This document shows positions 41,607-51,567 of a DNA stretch of 64,000 bases, piece by piece. Made by a program: the position numbers and the translations under genes. The notes below the pieces were generated by a model. That model did not search any database. It was not told the origin of the DNA and worked only from the letters and a program-made list of their open reading frames with translations. How positions within the stretch are numbered: the first letter of the stretch is position 1; each line of letters starts with the position of its first letter. Source of the DNA: Singulisphaera sp. GP187 (GTDB lineage Bacteria; Planctomycetota; Phycisphaerae; Phycisphaerales; SM1A02); contig CAMBWI010000003.1 of NCBI GenBank assembly GCA_945871445.1, positions 21,287 to 85,286 on the forward strand, written 5' to 3'.

Positions 41607-44563
41607 TTCCAATTGGATTTGAACGACCGATCGCACTTTTTCTATTGCTCATTTTGCCTGTAATTTGGTGGATGAGTTGGAAGCGCCGTCACGCCGTTGG
41701 ATCGACGCGAACTTGGGTGAGTGCAATTACGCGAAGCGTTCTGTTGACATTGCTCGCGTTCAGTTTGGCGCAGCCTTCGCTTGTTCGCAAGGGCGAAGGT
41801 GTAACAGTGCTTGTTGTTGCCGATGTCAGTCGATCAATTCCAATTGAATTACTGGCTCGTGCCGAAACAGAATTACAGAAGGCAACAAAGTCTCCGACAA
41901 ATCGGGAGGATCGTGTTGGTGTTGTGAAAGTGGCTCGTGATGCGATCGTGGCGCAGATTCCATCAGTCGGCGGTGAAGTTTCATTCGGTGGTCACGGTGG
42001 CGAATTAGATGGGTCGAACCTTGCTCTTGGAGTTCGTCGAGGACTTGCGCTTCTGCCTGCGGACACAATGAATCGGATGCTCTTGGTTTCTGATGGCAAC
42101 GAGACTTCGGGAAGTCTCCGCGAAGCAGCAGCGCTTGCAAAGGCGAATCGGATTCCAATCGATGTCTTTCCGATTGAATACAACAAGTCTGGCGTGACAA
42201 TCTTCGAAGGCATTCGTGCGCCGACGCGTGCGAGACTTGGACAAACAGCAGACTTGAAATTATTCATTCGCAGTCAAGGTGGCGCGACTGGGAAGATATA
42301 CGTGAAAGAGAACGGAAAGCCAGTTGATTTGGATTCAAAGACTCCTGGCGAAGGCCTTGACGTCGAACTGAAGCCTGGTCCAAATACATTTGAAGTGCCA
42401 ATGAGTTTGGATTCCAGTGGTGCACAGCGATACGAGGCAGTCTTCGAACCAGACGCCGCAAGCGCGGATGGTGTTTCTGAAAACAAGAAGGGCGCAACTT
42501 CTGTTTTTGTTTCTGGAGAAGGCCGCATTCTGATTGTTGACCAAGATGGGCGCGAAGGTGCAGGATTGGTCAACGCTCTCAAGAGTGGCGGTCTTGCGGT
42601 GGATGTTGTGAATCCAGATCGTCTCGATGAAGGAATATCTTTGCTTGCTGGATATGACGCTGTGGTGCTGGTCAATATGCCAAGGGCAGCGATCAGTAAT
42701 GAGACCGATCGAATGCTTCACGCATATGTTCACGATCTCGGTGGAGGCTTGTTGATGATTGGTGGGGATCAATCATTCGGTGCGGGTGGCTGGATCGACA
42801 GTGAAACATCGAAGACTCTCCCCGTGAAACTTGATCCTCCAGCAACTCGAGAATTGCCTCGAGGCGCTCTCGCGCTCATTATGCATTCTTGCGAAATGCC
42901 ACAAGCAAATTATTGGAGCGAACAAGTCGTGGTCAGTTCGATTGAAACGCTCTCTCGTCTGGATTACGTTGGAATTGTTGTCTTTGGATACGGGGGATTT
43001 GGCGTGAATGGAGCAAATTGGTATTTCCCGATGCAACTTGCGGGGGATAAAACAGCAGCGTTGGCTGCGGCACGATCGATGCCGATCGGTGATATGCCGG
43101 ATTTTCAAGCATCTATGACCGTTGGTTTGCAGGGACTCATCAAAGTGAAGGCAGGACAGAAGCATGCGATCGTTATCTCTGATGGAGATCCTGCACCGCC
43201 ATCGAAGGCATTGCTCGATTCATACAAGGCGGCGAAGATCACAATCACCACGATTATGCTTGGAGGTCATGGGACTGCTGAGCACTTCACGAGTATGAAA
43301 AATACTGCAGAGTTCACTGGCGGGAATTTTTACAATGTGAAGAATCCAAAATTGCTTCCTAAGATCTTTATTAAGGAAGCGTCGATTATTTCTCGAAGTT
43401 TGATCGTCGAAGGAGACTTTCAACCTGTTGTCAACTCGTCACTCAGTGGACCTCTTGAGGGAATTCCGACCGTCCCGATGCTCAAGGGATATGTCGTGAC
43501 AGTTCCGCGCGAAGGACTGGCGCAAATTCCGATCCAGAACAAAACATCCGAAGGAAACGATCCCATTTTTGCTTATTGGAATTATGGTCTCGGAAAATCT
43601 GCTGTATTTACAAGCGATTTGAGTGGTCGATGGGGGGGTGCTTGGCCAGCTTGGGGTGGATTTCAGGGGATGTGGGAGCGAACGCTTCGGTGGTTGATGC
43701 GTCCTGCCACTCCGTCGAATGTCACGCTGAAGACAACACTGGATGGCGAAGATGCAACGGTCGAACTGGAAGCCCTCGATGGCGAATCTGGCCTTATGAA
43801 TTTTATGAAAACCGATGCGAAAGTGGTGCGTCCAGACGGATCACTTGCGCCACTTGCTCTCGAGCAAGTTGGGCCAGGCAGATACCGTGGAAAATTCTCG
43901 GCCTCTGAGACTGGTTCATATCTTGTGAATGTTGGATTGATAGACGCAAATGGAAATCGTTCCGGCGGATCAATTCAAGGCGCTGTATCGCTTGCGTATC
44001 CACGCGAGTTTCGAACAAGCCGAGACAATTCTGCGTTACTGCGCGAAGTCGCAGAGTTAACAGGTGGACGAATTCTTACTTTGAAGGACCTTCCTGTCAC
44101 GGATCTCTTTGAACGCAAAGGTCTTTCCCAACCAGAGAGTGTTCGCAGGATTTGGGGAATCTTGGCGATCATCGCCGCAGCATTATTGGTGATCGATGTC
44201 GCGGTGAGACGATTGGTATTCGACAGGAAATCTGCTGCAGATATTGCCCAGCAAGCATTTGGCAGCGCGCGAGGTACGAGCGGAGAAATTGTCTCTGCAT
44301 GGAAGAAAGCACGGCAGCGATCGGGATCCGATTCGTCCGATGCAGTAAGTGATTCTCCTTCAGCGAAAACAAATGCAATTCCACGAGCAATCGATAAGGA
44401 TTCCCCTAAAAGTCCCGATATCGCCCGTGGAAGTGTGAGTGGGCCAGCAAACGCATCGCCCTCCGATGTAGATCCTGAATCGCCAATGGAGCGGTTGCGC
44501 CGTGCGAAGAAGCGCGCTCAAGATGGACAACGCGAGCAGGGCGACGAAGAAAAGCGGGCATGA
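41603..44563 (+). CDS. VWA and glutamine amidotransferase-like membrane protein
   Basis: A 986-residue protein. The N-terminus has two hydrophobic helices (IALFLLLILPVIWWM; VLLTLLAFSLAQ). A VWA domain begins at about residue 72 (VLVVADVSRSIPIEL, MIDAS DxSxS). At about 305-400 there is a GATase1-like segment (GRILIVDQDGREGAGLV... LHDLGGGLLMIGGDQSFGAGG). A second VWA-like region is at about 500-580 (HAIVISDGDPAPPSK). A C-terminal helix (ILAIIAAALLVIDVAV) is followed by a charged tail. Proteins of this layout accompany MoxR and DUF58 genes. ATGA overlap at both ends. Confidence 0.75.
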   Translation: MIPIGFERPIALFLLLILPVIWWMSWKRRHAVGSTRTWVSAITRSVLLTLLAFSLAQPSLVRKGEGVTVLVVADVSRSIPIELLARAETELQKATKSPTNREDRVGVVKVARDAIVAQIPSVGGEVSFGGHGGELDGSNLALGVRRGLALLPADTMNRMLLVSDGNETSGSLREAAALAKANRIPIDVFPIEYNKSGVTIFEGIRAPTRARLGQTADLKLFIRSQGGATGKIYVKENGKPVDLDSKTPGEGLDVELKPGPNTFEVPMSLDSSGAQRYEAVFEPDAASADGVSENKKGATSVFVSGEGRILIVDQDGREGAGLVNALKSGGLAVDVVNPDRLDEGISLLAGYDAVVLVNMPRAAISNETDRMLHAYVHDLGGGLLMIGGDQSFGAGGWIDSETSKTLPVKLDPPATRELPRGALALIMHSCEMPQANYWSEQVVVSSIETLSRLDYVGIVVFGYGGFGVNGANWYFPMQLAGDKTAALAAARSMPIGDMPDFQASMTVGLQGLIKVKAGQKHAIVISDGDPAPPSKALLDSYKAAKITITTIMLGGHGTAEHFTSMKNTAEFTGGNFYNVKNPKLLPKIFIKEASIISRSLIVEGDFQPVVNSSLSGPLEGIPTVPMLKGYVVTVPREGLAQIPIQNKTSEGNDPIFAYWNYGLGKSAVFTSDLSGRWGGAWPAWGGFQGMWERTLRWLMRPATPSNVTLKTTLDGEDATVELEALDGESGLMNFMKTDAKVVRPDGSLAPLALEQVGPGRYRGKFSASETGSYLVNVGLIDANGNRSGGSIQGAVSLAYPREFRTSRDNSALLREVAELTGGRILTLKDLPVTDLFERKGLSQPESVRRIWGILAIIAAALLVIDVAVRRLVFDRKSAADIAQQAFGSARGTSGEIVSAWKKARQRSGSDSSDAVSDSPSAKTNAIPRAIDKDSPKSPDIARGSVSGPANASPSDVDPESPMERLRRAKKRAQDGQREQGDEEKRA

Positions 44564-45606
44564 GCAATTCGTCCAATACTTTGGAGGACGATTTGGTTTC
44601 TGTGGAAGCCGTACGGCAAGCTTGTGTAAATTTTCGGATCGTCGCTGATCGACTTCGGCAAGAGATTGGCCGAGTACTTGTTGGTCAGAATGAAGTTGTA
44701 GATCAAGTTCTGATCGCGCTCTTTGCCGATGGTCATGTTCTGCTCGAAGGTGTGCCTGGGCTTGGCAAGACTCTTCTCGTCCGCACGCTTGGTCAAGCGC
44801 TTGGTCTGAAGTTTTCGCGAATTCAATTCACGCCTGATCTGATGCCTGCAGATATTCTTGGCACACAGATTGTTGTCGAAGATCAATCGACGGGTCAACG
44901 CGATTTTCAATTTCGGCAAGGTCCAATCTTTGCTCAGATCTTGCTTGCTGATGAAATCAATCGAGCTTCTCCCAAGAGTCAATCTGCTTTGCTCGAAGCG
45001 ATGCAAGAACGATCGGTCACAGTTGGTGGCCAAACGACAAAGCTTGAGCGGCCATTCCTTGTTCTGGCAACGCAGAATCCCATCGAGCAAGAGGGGACAT
45101 ATCCACTTCCGGAAGCTCAGCTCGATCGATTTCTGCTGAAGGTTGTCATCAGTTATGCCCAGCGCGAGGATCTGGTAAAAATTATTGAGCGCACGACCGG
45201 AACTGTCGCAAATCAAGCGCAAACCAAGATGGTTTTGACTGCCGCAGAAGTTGCATATGCACAGAAACTTGTGCGCGCTGTCTTGGTCGCCCCGCATGTA
45301 CAGGATTATGCAGTGCGATTAGTGCTCGCCACGCATCCCGGTGGATCGTGGGGAGTCTCGGACCTTGAACGAATGATTTTGGTTGGTTCGAGTCCACGCG
45401 GAGCACAGTCGTTGATCATGGCTGCAAAGGTAAAAGCCTTGCTTGCTGGGCGCTGCGCTGTCAGCACGCAAGATATCGCCGCATTGGCTTGCGCTGCACT
45501 GCGTCACCGTATCGCACGAACTTTTGAAGCAGAAGCGGCAGGTATGACCTGTGATGCAATTATTTCCGAGATCGTTCGCCTTATACCTGCGGAGGCTCAG
45601 GAATGA
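44560..45606 (+). CDS. MoxR-family AAA+ ATPase
   Basis: A 348-residue MoxR ATPase. Walker A is EGVPGLGKTLLVRTL, Walker B is LLADEINRASPKSQSALLEAMQE, and sensor 1 is ATQNPIEQEGTYPLPEAQLDRF, all highly typical. MoxR proteins act as chaperones with VWA partners, here the DUF58, VWA/GATase and BatA-like proteins of the same operon. ATG overlaps the previous stop by 4 nt. Confidence 0.92.
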   Translation: MSNSSNTLEDDLVSVEAVRQACVNFRIVADRLRQEIGRVLVGQNEVVDQVLIALFADGHVLLEGVPGLGKTLLVRTLGQALGLKFSRIQFTPDLMPADILGTQIVVEDQSTGQRDFQFRQGPIFAQILLADEINRASPKSQSALLEAMQERSVTVGGQTTKLERPFLVLATQNPIEQEGTYPLPEAQLDRFLLKVVISYAQREDLVKIIERTTGTVANQAQTKMVLTAAEVAYAQKLVRAVLVAPHVQDYAVRLVLATHPGGSWGVSDLERMILVGSSPRGAQSLIMAAKVKALLAGRCAVSTQDIAALACAALRHRIARTFEAEAAGMTCDAIISEIVRLIPAEAQE

Positions 45607-46508
45607 ATCCCATTTTGAAGGTCGACGATCTCCTTGATTCGCGTTTGATGGCTCGCTTGGATCGATTGGATGTCATCAGCCGAAAAATTTTTGCAGGAAA
45701 AATCCAAGGTGAACGTCGCAGTCGTCGCAGAGGTCAATCAGTCGAGTTCGCAGATTTTCGCAATTATTCTCACGGTGATGATTTGCGATTTGTTGATTGG
45801 AATATTTACGCACGGCTTGATCGTCTCTTTCTGAAACTCTTTCTTGAGGAAGAAGATCTTTCGATGGTGATCGCATTGGACATGAGTATGTCTATGGATG
45901 GTGGTAATCCCAAAAAATTTGATTATGCGCGCAGGCTGGCGATGGCTTTGGGATACATCGGTCTGGTGAACAACAATCGCGTCAGTCTCTTTGGATTTGG
46001 TGCTGAGCGCATCGAACGACTGACGAGCATGCGAGGTCGGCGGCGAACGCGAGAAATGGGTCGCTGGCTACTCGATCGTCGCGCAGAGGGAATTGGTGGA
46101 TTCACCGATGGAATGCGCACAATCGCACTCGGTGGGCAGGGGCGTGGAGTGTTAATTGTTCTGAGTGATTTTCTCTTTCCAGATGGATATGAAAAAGGTC
46201 TGAACTATGTTGCAGGACGAGGATTCGATGTCTTCGCGCTTCAATTGCTTGCCCCTGAAGAAATGGATCCAGCGCGTCATGGCCTTGCAGGCGATCTGCG
46301 ATTGATCGATATCGAGACAAGCAAGGAAACCGAAGTGACTGCATCAACAGCGGTCTTGACGCAATACCGAAAATCACTCGAGACCTATGTTGCTGGCTTG
46401 CGCGACTTTTCAGTTCGCCGAAGCATCACGCATCAAGTTGTTGAGACATCGTTAGATTTGGACACGCTACTTCTGGATTATTTGCGTAGGAGAGGATTGC
46501 TGGCATGA
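45603..46508 (+). CDS. DUF58 domain protein
   Basis: A 301-residue DUF58 protein: GERRSRRRGQSVEFADFRNYSHGDDLRFVDWNIYAR is the family signature, followed by a VWA-like fold with VIALDMSMSM (DxSxS MIDAS). It is the usual partner of MoxR ATPases. Start overlap ATGA with moxR. Confidence 0.9.
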   Translation: MNPILKVDDLLDSRLMARLDRLDVISRKIFAGKIQGERRSRRRGQSVEFADFRNYSHGDDLRFVDWNIYARLDRLFLKLFLEEEDLSMVIALDMSMSMDGGNPKKFDYARRLAMALGYIGLVNNNRVSLFGFGAERIERLTSMRGRRRTREMGRWLLDRRAEGIGGFTDGMRTIALGGQGRGVLIVLSDFLFPDGYEKGLNYVAGRGFDVFALQLLAPEEMDPARHGLAGDLRLIDIETSKETEVTASTAVLTQYRKSLETYVAGLRDFSVRRSITHQVVETSLDLDTLLLDYLRRRGLLA

Positions 46509-48511
46509 CCCTCTTCGCAGTGACATGGCTTGCGCCACTTGCAGCGTCAATCGTTGCGCTTTCGACAATTCCGCCGCTTGTTGCGCTCTATTTCCTGCGT
46601 CTTCGCAGAACGCGCAGAGTTGTTTCAAGCACGATGCTGTGGAAGCGTGCGACGCAGGACCTGCGTGCGAATGCTCCATTTCAGCGGCTTCGATTTTCGC
46701 TTCTGCTTTTATTGCAGTTGTTGGCGTTGGCATTGGTTGTTCTTGCAATCGCACAGCCGCAATTCGAATTTGGAGAGTCGCAATCACGCCGAATCGTTTT
46801 CTTGATTGATCGATCTGGATCGATGAATGTCAATGATGCGCCAGGAGATCGCTCTCGCCTTGATGAGGCGAAGCAACTCGCCGAGAATCGCGTGCGATCG
46901 CTGAGTAGCGGGGGAATTTTTTCTGGATCTGCACCCAGCGTTATGGTGATTGCATTCGCAAAGGATGCCCAGATTCTTTGCCCTTTCACTGACAATTCTG
47001 CGCAAGCAATCACTGCAATTCAAGCGATTCAGCCTACCGATGAGACCACAGCTCTCAGTGATTCCTTCGAACTTGCGCGTGCATTTTCTACAGTGACGGA
47101 TCCGGATAAGCAATCCACTGTCGAAGTAGATGCGCCTGCATACGAACTTTTTTCTGATGGTCGAATCGTCGATCTCTCGCAGTCTGTTTTACGGGGAGGC
47201 GAGCAAGTTATCTTTCATAGCATTGGCAAGACCACAACTACGAATGCAGGAATTGGCGGAGTCGCATTATCGCGAAATCCAAATCGCCCCGAAGAAGTCC
47301 AGATTTTTGCCCGTGTAGTGAATTGGGCAAGCGAACCATTTGCCGAAGACATTGAAGTTTTTGTAGACGATCGCCTACGTGCCATCACTCCCAAGCCGGT
47401 CGAAGTTCCAGCATCTCAAGATGATAAGGCACTTGGCATTCGTATTCCTGGAGATACGCAGGTTGTCTTCCCATCACTTCCACTGCCCAAAGGTGGTGTA
47501 GTTGAAGTGCGAATTGCGAAGCACGACGCATTGATCGCGGATGATCGCGCGGTGGTTGTTGCTGCGCCACCAGAGTCTTTGCGTGTGGCACTTGTCGGAC
47601 GGGGAGCGTTTGTGATGCGCTCAATTCTTGAGGGTATGCCGTTGGAATCGCTGGATGTTTATTCATTGAGCGAATGGAACGACAAATTGAAAAAAGATGC
47701 GTTGACGCCAGACACATTTGATGTGGTCGTTCTGGACGATGCGATGCCTGACGACCTTTCGCGCGGTCGCTATCTCATTTTTCACTCTCCACCAATTGGG
47801 ACTGGCATCTCTTCATATGGCACAAAGAACAATCTATCGGCGCAAAGTATTCGTGACGAACATCCTCTGTTGCAGTATGTAAATCTCAATGACATTTTCG
47901 TCTCGTCAATGACCGCAGTTGCCGCAGGAGGCGACGCGGATGTCATTGTCGAATCCTCAGAGGGCCCGATGATTCTGACATTCAATCGTGGCGCATTAAC
48001 ATTGATCTATGTCACATTCGATCCAATGGAAAGTGACTGGCCATTTCAACGTGGATTCGTAAACTTTTTCGCAAACTCGATTGAATGGCTTGCTGCAGGG
48101 GGAAGTTCTGTCGCAGACGAGCCGCTGGCTCCAGGGGATGTGGCAAAGGCTCGGCTACCAATTGGTGCGAATGAAATATCGATGATGTATCCAAATGGGA
48201 AAGCGATACCAATCGATGAGAAGGATCCATCAAACATTTCGTACGGGCCGCTGCGAACGAGCGGGGTTTACAGGATGAATTGGTCGGTACCCAAAGAAAA
48301 AAATGAACCAACATCAATGGCGTTTGCAGTCAACATGAATTCGCGCATTGAAGGTCGGGCGGACGCTGCAGCGGAAGTGAAATTTGCCACAGAGCGCGTC
48401 GCAGGAATCCAAGGTGGCGCTTCGGTTGAAACTGCCGCGTGGCCATGGCTTCTTTTGGCCGCACTTGCGGTGCTCTTCTTGGAATGGTGGGTATGGCTGC
48501 GTCGAGTGTGA
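46505..48511 (+). CDS. BatA-like VWA membrane protein
   Basis: A 668-residue protein with the BatA N-terminal segment (PPLVALYFLRLRRTRRVVSSTMLWKRA; two helices, LLLLLQLLALALVVLAIA being the second), a VWA domain with VFLIDRSGSMNVND (MIDAS DxSGSM), a long extracytoplasmic region and a C-terminal helix (WPWLLLAALAVLFLEWWVWL). Last gene of the operon. A weak AGTGAA/TTCACT hairpin follows the stop. Confidence 0.85.
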   Translation: MTLFAVTWLAPLAASIVALSTIPPLVALYFLRLRRTRRVVSSTMLWKRATQDLRANAPFQRLRFSLLLLLQLLALALVVLAIAQPQFEFGESQSRRIVFLIDRSGSMNVNDAPGDRSRLDEAKQLAENRVRSLSSGGIFSGSAPSVMVIAFAKDAQILCPFTDNSAQAITAIQAIQPTDETTALSDSFELARAFSTVTDPDKQSTVEVDAPAYELFSDGRIVDLSQSVLRGGEQVIFHSIGKTTTTNAGIGGVALSRNPNRPEEVQIFARVVNWASEPFAEDIEVFVDDRLRAITPKPVEVPASQDDKALGIRIPGDTQVVFPSLPLPKGGVVEVRIAKHDALIADDRAVVVAAPPESLRVALVGRGAFVMRSILEGMPLESLDVYSLSEWNDKLKKDALTPDTFDVVVLDDAMPDDLSRGRYLIFHSPPIGTGISSYGTKNNLSAQSIRDEHPLLQYVNLNDIFVSSMTAVAAGGDADVIVESSEGPMILTFNRGALTLIYVTFDPMESDWPFQRGFVNFFANSIEWLAAGGSSVADEPLAPGDVAKARLPIGANEISMMYPNGKAIPIDEKDPSNISYGPLRTSGVYRMNWSVPKEKNEPTSMAFAVNMNSRIEGRADAAAEVKFATERVAGIQGGASVETAAWPWLLLAALAVLFLEWWVWLRRV

Positions 48512-48607
48512 AGTGAGTGCTTTCACTCTGTACTTTCGACGCGATCGGCTTTGTACTGCGTGGAATTTTCATCGCACTTCACGCTTTAGGGATTGATCAG
48601 TATTACA

Positions 48608-49240
48608 TCAATTCTTGGGAAAACTCGCAACGACTTCTTCATCGATGCCAAGATATTCGCGCATCTGCTGATCGTAAATTTCCTGATCACGGTCGCGAGA
48701 AAAATCGAGCCGCATCTCATTGATGACCTTGGTTCCTTGGCCGATCCAATCCTTCCACGTTTCTGCAGAGATGTTTTCGAATATCCAATCTCCAACCGAA
48801 CCGCGCATTGGCGAAGATTCCATCTTTGTTCCAGGGCGACCAGTACGTCGGCATACAAATGTTCCAGATGAACGCAGTGCTTCGGCGGCTGCATTCACAG
48901 CGCGCGTCACCGTTGGCGGCGTACGACCGATCGAGATCAACAATTGTCCGATCGCTTGCTCGACCATTCGGTCTCCTCGCTCTGCGGCGGCGGCATATCC
49001 ACGGTTGAGAATGTCCACCGACTTGTCGGCCCATCCTGCGCCGATCATCGCTTGCCCGCATAATTGATATGCCTTGCTCATTCCTGGACTAAGTTCGATG
49101 ACTTTCTCCAGACTTTTCGCAGCTTCCGCGTGCCTGCCAGCTTGCAAATATGCGTTTCCCAAACTGAAATGCGCCATTTCGTTGGTGGGATCAGCGGCGG
49201 TCATCTTCTCAAATTGGGCGATTCGTTCTGGAGTACTCAT
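48608..49240 (-). CDS. TPR protein fused to YggX-like Fe(II)-trafficking domain
   Basis: A 210-residue protein. Residues 1-95 are two or three TPR motifs (MAHFSLGNAYLQAGRHAEAAKSLEKVIELSP). Residues about 128-205 match YggX: FVCRRTGRPGTKME, then GDWIFENISAETWKDWIGQGTKVINEMRLDFSRDRDQEIYDQQM, with the conserved cysteine present. YggX protects Fe-S clusters from oxidation. The ATG at 49240 has TATGAT 8 nt upstream; a TTG at 49249 would add three residues. Confidence 0.78.
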   Translation of the reverse strand: MSTPERIAQFEKMTAADPTNEMAHFSLGNAYLQAGRHAEAAKSLEKVIELSPGMSKAYQLCGQAMIGAGWADKSVDILNRGYAAAAERGDRMVEQAIGQLLISIGRTPPTVTRAVNAAAEALRSSGTFVCRRTGRPGTKMESSPMRGSVGDWIFENISAETWKDWIGQGTKVINEMRLDFSRDRDQEIYDQQMREYLGIDEEVVASFPKN

Positions 49241-49294
49241 GTTGGACAATCATAGATGTGTTACAAGTATGCGGTGGGATTACCCCAACTATTA

Positions 49295-50206
49295 ATGACC
49301 AAGCTCGCCGGCATCGACCTGCGAAATCCACTCATCGCTGCTGCGGGCACATGTGGATATGTGGATGAACTTGCGGACATTTTTGATTTGAGTGAGATTG
49401 GCGCAGTCACAACCAAGAGCATCACCAGAGAATCTCGCGAAGGAAATGCGCCGTGGCGAATTATTCCAGCGCGATCGGGGATGCTGAATGCGATTGGACT
49501 TGCTAACAAAGGCATCGATCGTTTTCTCGCTGAAGAAGTTCCGCGGGTTCGCGGATGCAAAGCGGTGGTCATCGCTTCTGTGGCTGGCCACACGATCGAT
49601 GACTATGTTGCAGTTGCTGGCGCACTTGACGCTTCGCAAGAGTTTCGTGCAATCGAAGTGAATGTCTCTTGCCCAAATACGAGTACAGGCAGACATTTTG
49701 GGGCGGACCCAGCAACACTTCGTGAAGTACTCACTGCGGTCCGTGCAGCAGTGTCGAATGCAAAGTTGTTCGTAAAACTTTCGCCTGATATGGCAGATCC
49801 AATTGCGATGTCAGCGATGGCAATCGAGTGTGGCGCAAATGGCTTGGTCTTATGCAACACAATGCCAGCAATGGCGATAGATGTACACACGCGAAAGCCA
49901 CGACTGTCACGGGGGAAAGGCGGTCTTTCTGGTCCAGCGATTCATCCCATCGTGGTGCGAATCGTGCACGATGTTTATTGCGCAGTCGCACGCGACGCTG
50001 GTGTGCCGATCATTGGTCTTGGTGGCGTTCTCTCTTGGGAAGATGCTGCAGAACTGATCTTGGCTGGCGCAACTGCAATTGGAATGGGAACCGCACTTTT
50101 CGTCGATCCCAAATCTCCGCGCAGAGTTGTTCGTGGTCTTGATCAGTGGGCAAGCGACCAAGGAGTCACCCAGATTTCGCAACTCATTGGGCAAGTCGCA
50201 TTGTGA
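49295..50206 (+). CDS. pyrD: Dihydroorotate dehydrogenase, class 1
   Basis: A 303-residue flavin enzyme oxidising dihydroorotate to orotate. The start region LAGIDLRNPLIAAAGTCG, KSITRESREGN, and active-site cysteine in EVNVSCPNTSTG mark class 1 (1B-like), as does GGLSGPAIHPIVVRIV and GLGGVLSWEDA for FMN binding. The PyrK partner used by class 1B is not in the window. Start: ATG at 49295 (MTKLAG); an in-frame ATG at 49256 lacks family support. Confidence 0.92.
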   Translation: MTKLAGIDLRNPLIAAAGTCGYVDELADIFDLSEIGAVTTKSITRESREGNAPWRIIPARSGMLNAIGLANKGIDRFLAEEVPRVRGCKAVVIASVAGHTIDDYVAVAGALDASQEFRAIEVNVSCPNTSTGRHFGADPATLREVLTAVRAAVSNAKLFVKLSPDMADPIAMSAMAIECGANGLVLCNTMPAMAIDVHTRKPRLSRGKGGLSGPAIHPIVVRIVHDVYCAVARDAGVPIIGLGGVLSWEDAAELILAGATAIGMGTALFVDPKSPRRVVRGLDQWASDQGVTQISQLIGQVAL

Positions 50207-50637
50207 GTCAGCAGTGGTCTGATGAAATGCGAGCGAGATTCGACCAAATTGTCGAGTCTGTTCTTGCGGAACTTCCCAAGTCCCTGCATACGCTGTTAGA
50301 AGAATCGCCACTCATTGTTGAGGATTTCCCGTCCGACGATTTGATGCGCTTGCTTGAAATAGATCCAGACGATGAGGATCTGTGTGGACTACACAGCGGC
50401 ATTTCAATGACCGAACGAAGTGTCAATGAATCTGGACAGTTGCCAGAGACCATCCAAATTTTTCGAAGAGGAATTGTGGATGCCGCAGGGGGGTGGGATG
50501 CCACGACCGACGAAGATGGCGAACCGATGGGCGGGAAATCAGCTGTCGAGCGCGAAATTCGAATTACAATTCTGCACGAAATTGGCCATCATTTTGGGCT
50601 TTCAGAAGAAGACCTCTTTCGATTGGGTTATGGATGA
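50203..50637 (+). CDS. Small zincin (metallopeptidase) family protein
   Basis: A 144-residue protein of the short zincin family: RFDQIVESVLAELPKSL, IFRRGIVDAAGG and the zinc motif ITILHEIGHHFGLSEEDL (HExxHxxG). The GTG at 50203 overlaps the pyrD TGA (GTGA), so it is translated by coupling. The upstream in-frame ATG (50146) lies inside pyrD and is less likely. Substrate unknown. Confidence 0.75.
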   Translation: MSQQWSDEMRARFDQIVESVLAELPKSLHTLLEESPLIVEDFPSDDLMRLLEIDPDDEDLCGLHSGISMTERSVNESGQLPETIQIFRRGIVDAAGGWDATTDEDGEPMGGKSAVEREIRITILHEIGHHFGLSEEDLFRLGYG

Positions 50638-50761
50638 ATTCGCTTATAGAAATGGGTCTGCGTGACGCAGTTTGTGTGCTGCAATAAACTTTATTCACCC
50701 GCAAACTCTCGAGCAATTATCGTTGAGAAACTTCGCGAAGGTTGTAAAGCAATAAATATCT

Positions 50762-51505
50762 TCAACCAACCGCACTGCTGACTTGGCTGAGAAACAGAAT
50801 GCGGTGACACGATGTGCAGGTCACTGAAATGTTTGGATTAGACGACAGCGAAGCGAATTTCTCGACTGGAAGTTCCATATTGCAGGCTGCGCAGGAATAT
50901 TCGCGCCGTCGGGCGTCCACTGCGACAAGTTCAGCCATTGCTTCGCCGTCGTAGAGATCCGCAGCACGATTGAAAGTGTCTAAATCTCGCTGAGGAATTT
51001 TCGAAGCGGCGACTGTGCGCTCGCGATCGAGTTCTCCCAAACGAGCTCCAACTTCACCACGACAAGTGTTCAATTCGACTTTGCCCGCATCGGAAACTTT
51101 TATTCGTTCTGAATAAAGTCGCTCAACTTCAACAAGTTTGACTTGCAGATCATCGGTCTTTTGGATTTGATCGATTGTCAACTCGTCGATTTCATCGCGT
51201 TGTGTCTGAAGCAGTTTGAGTTCGTTCAACACCGCCGCATACTGCTTTGGATTTGTACTGTTGTTCAACTGATTGCGCAGCGAATCGATGCGCGCTTTGA
51301 CCGAACCACTCTCTGCTTCGTGGTTGACACCAGTCGCCTGATGCTGTCGAATTTGGCTCTTGATCTCATCAATTCGTGCAGCCAAGAGCAGGCGTTGTTT
51401 TTCCTGAAGTGCAACATAATGTTCCGAGGAATCGAGACGACTTCGCAACGCTCGAACTTGACTGTCGACTTGGTGAAGGCGGACGAGATCGGCGATAAGC
51501 GTCAT
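50762..51505 (-). CDS. Coiled-coil protein with C4 zinc ribbon
   Basis: A 247-residue protein of the CT398/DUF164-like family: long coiled coil (residues 1-190) and a C-terminal ribbon with CAAC and CTSC. Members associate with flagellar and sigma-54-related proteins in some bacteria. The start is the ATG at 51505 (MTLIADLVRLHQVD), with TAACCT 10 nt before it. Confidence 0.75.
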   Translation of the reverse strand: MTLIADLVRLHQVDSQVRALRSRLDSSEHYVALQEKQRLLLAARIDEIKSQIRQHQATGVNHEAESGSVKARIDSLRNQLNNSTNPKQYAAVLNELKLLQTQRDEIDELTIDQIQKTDDLQVKLVEVERLYSERIKVSDAGKVELNTCRGEVGARLGELDRERTVAASKIPQRDLDTFNRAADLYDGEAMAELVAVDARRREYSCAACNMELPVEKFASLSSNPNISVTCTSCHRILFLSQVSSAVG

Positions 51506-51567
51506 TGGATTTGTGAGGTTAGCAGACCTTCGCCACGCCACCAAAGGGAAGGGGGAATTCCAAAGGG

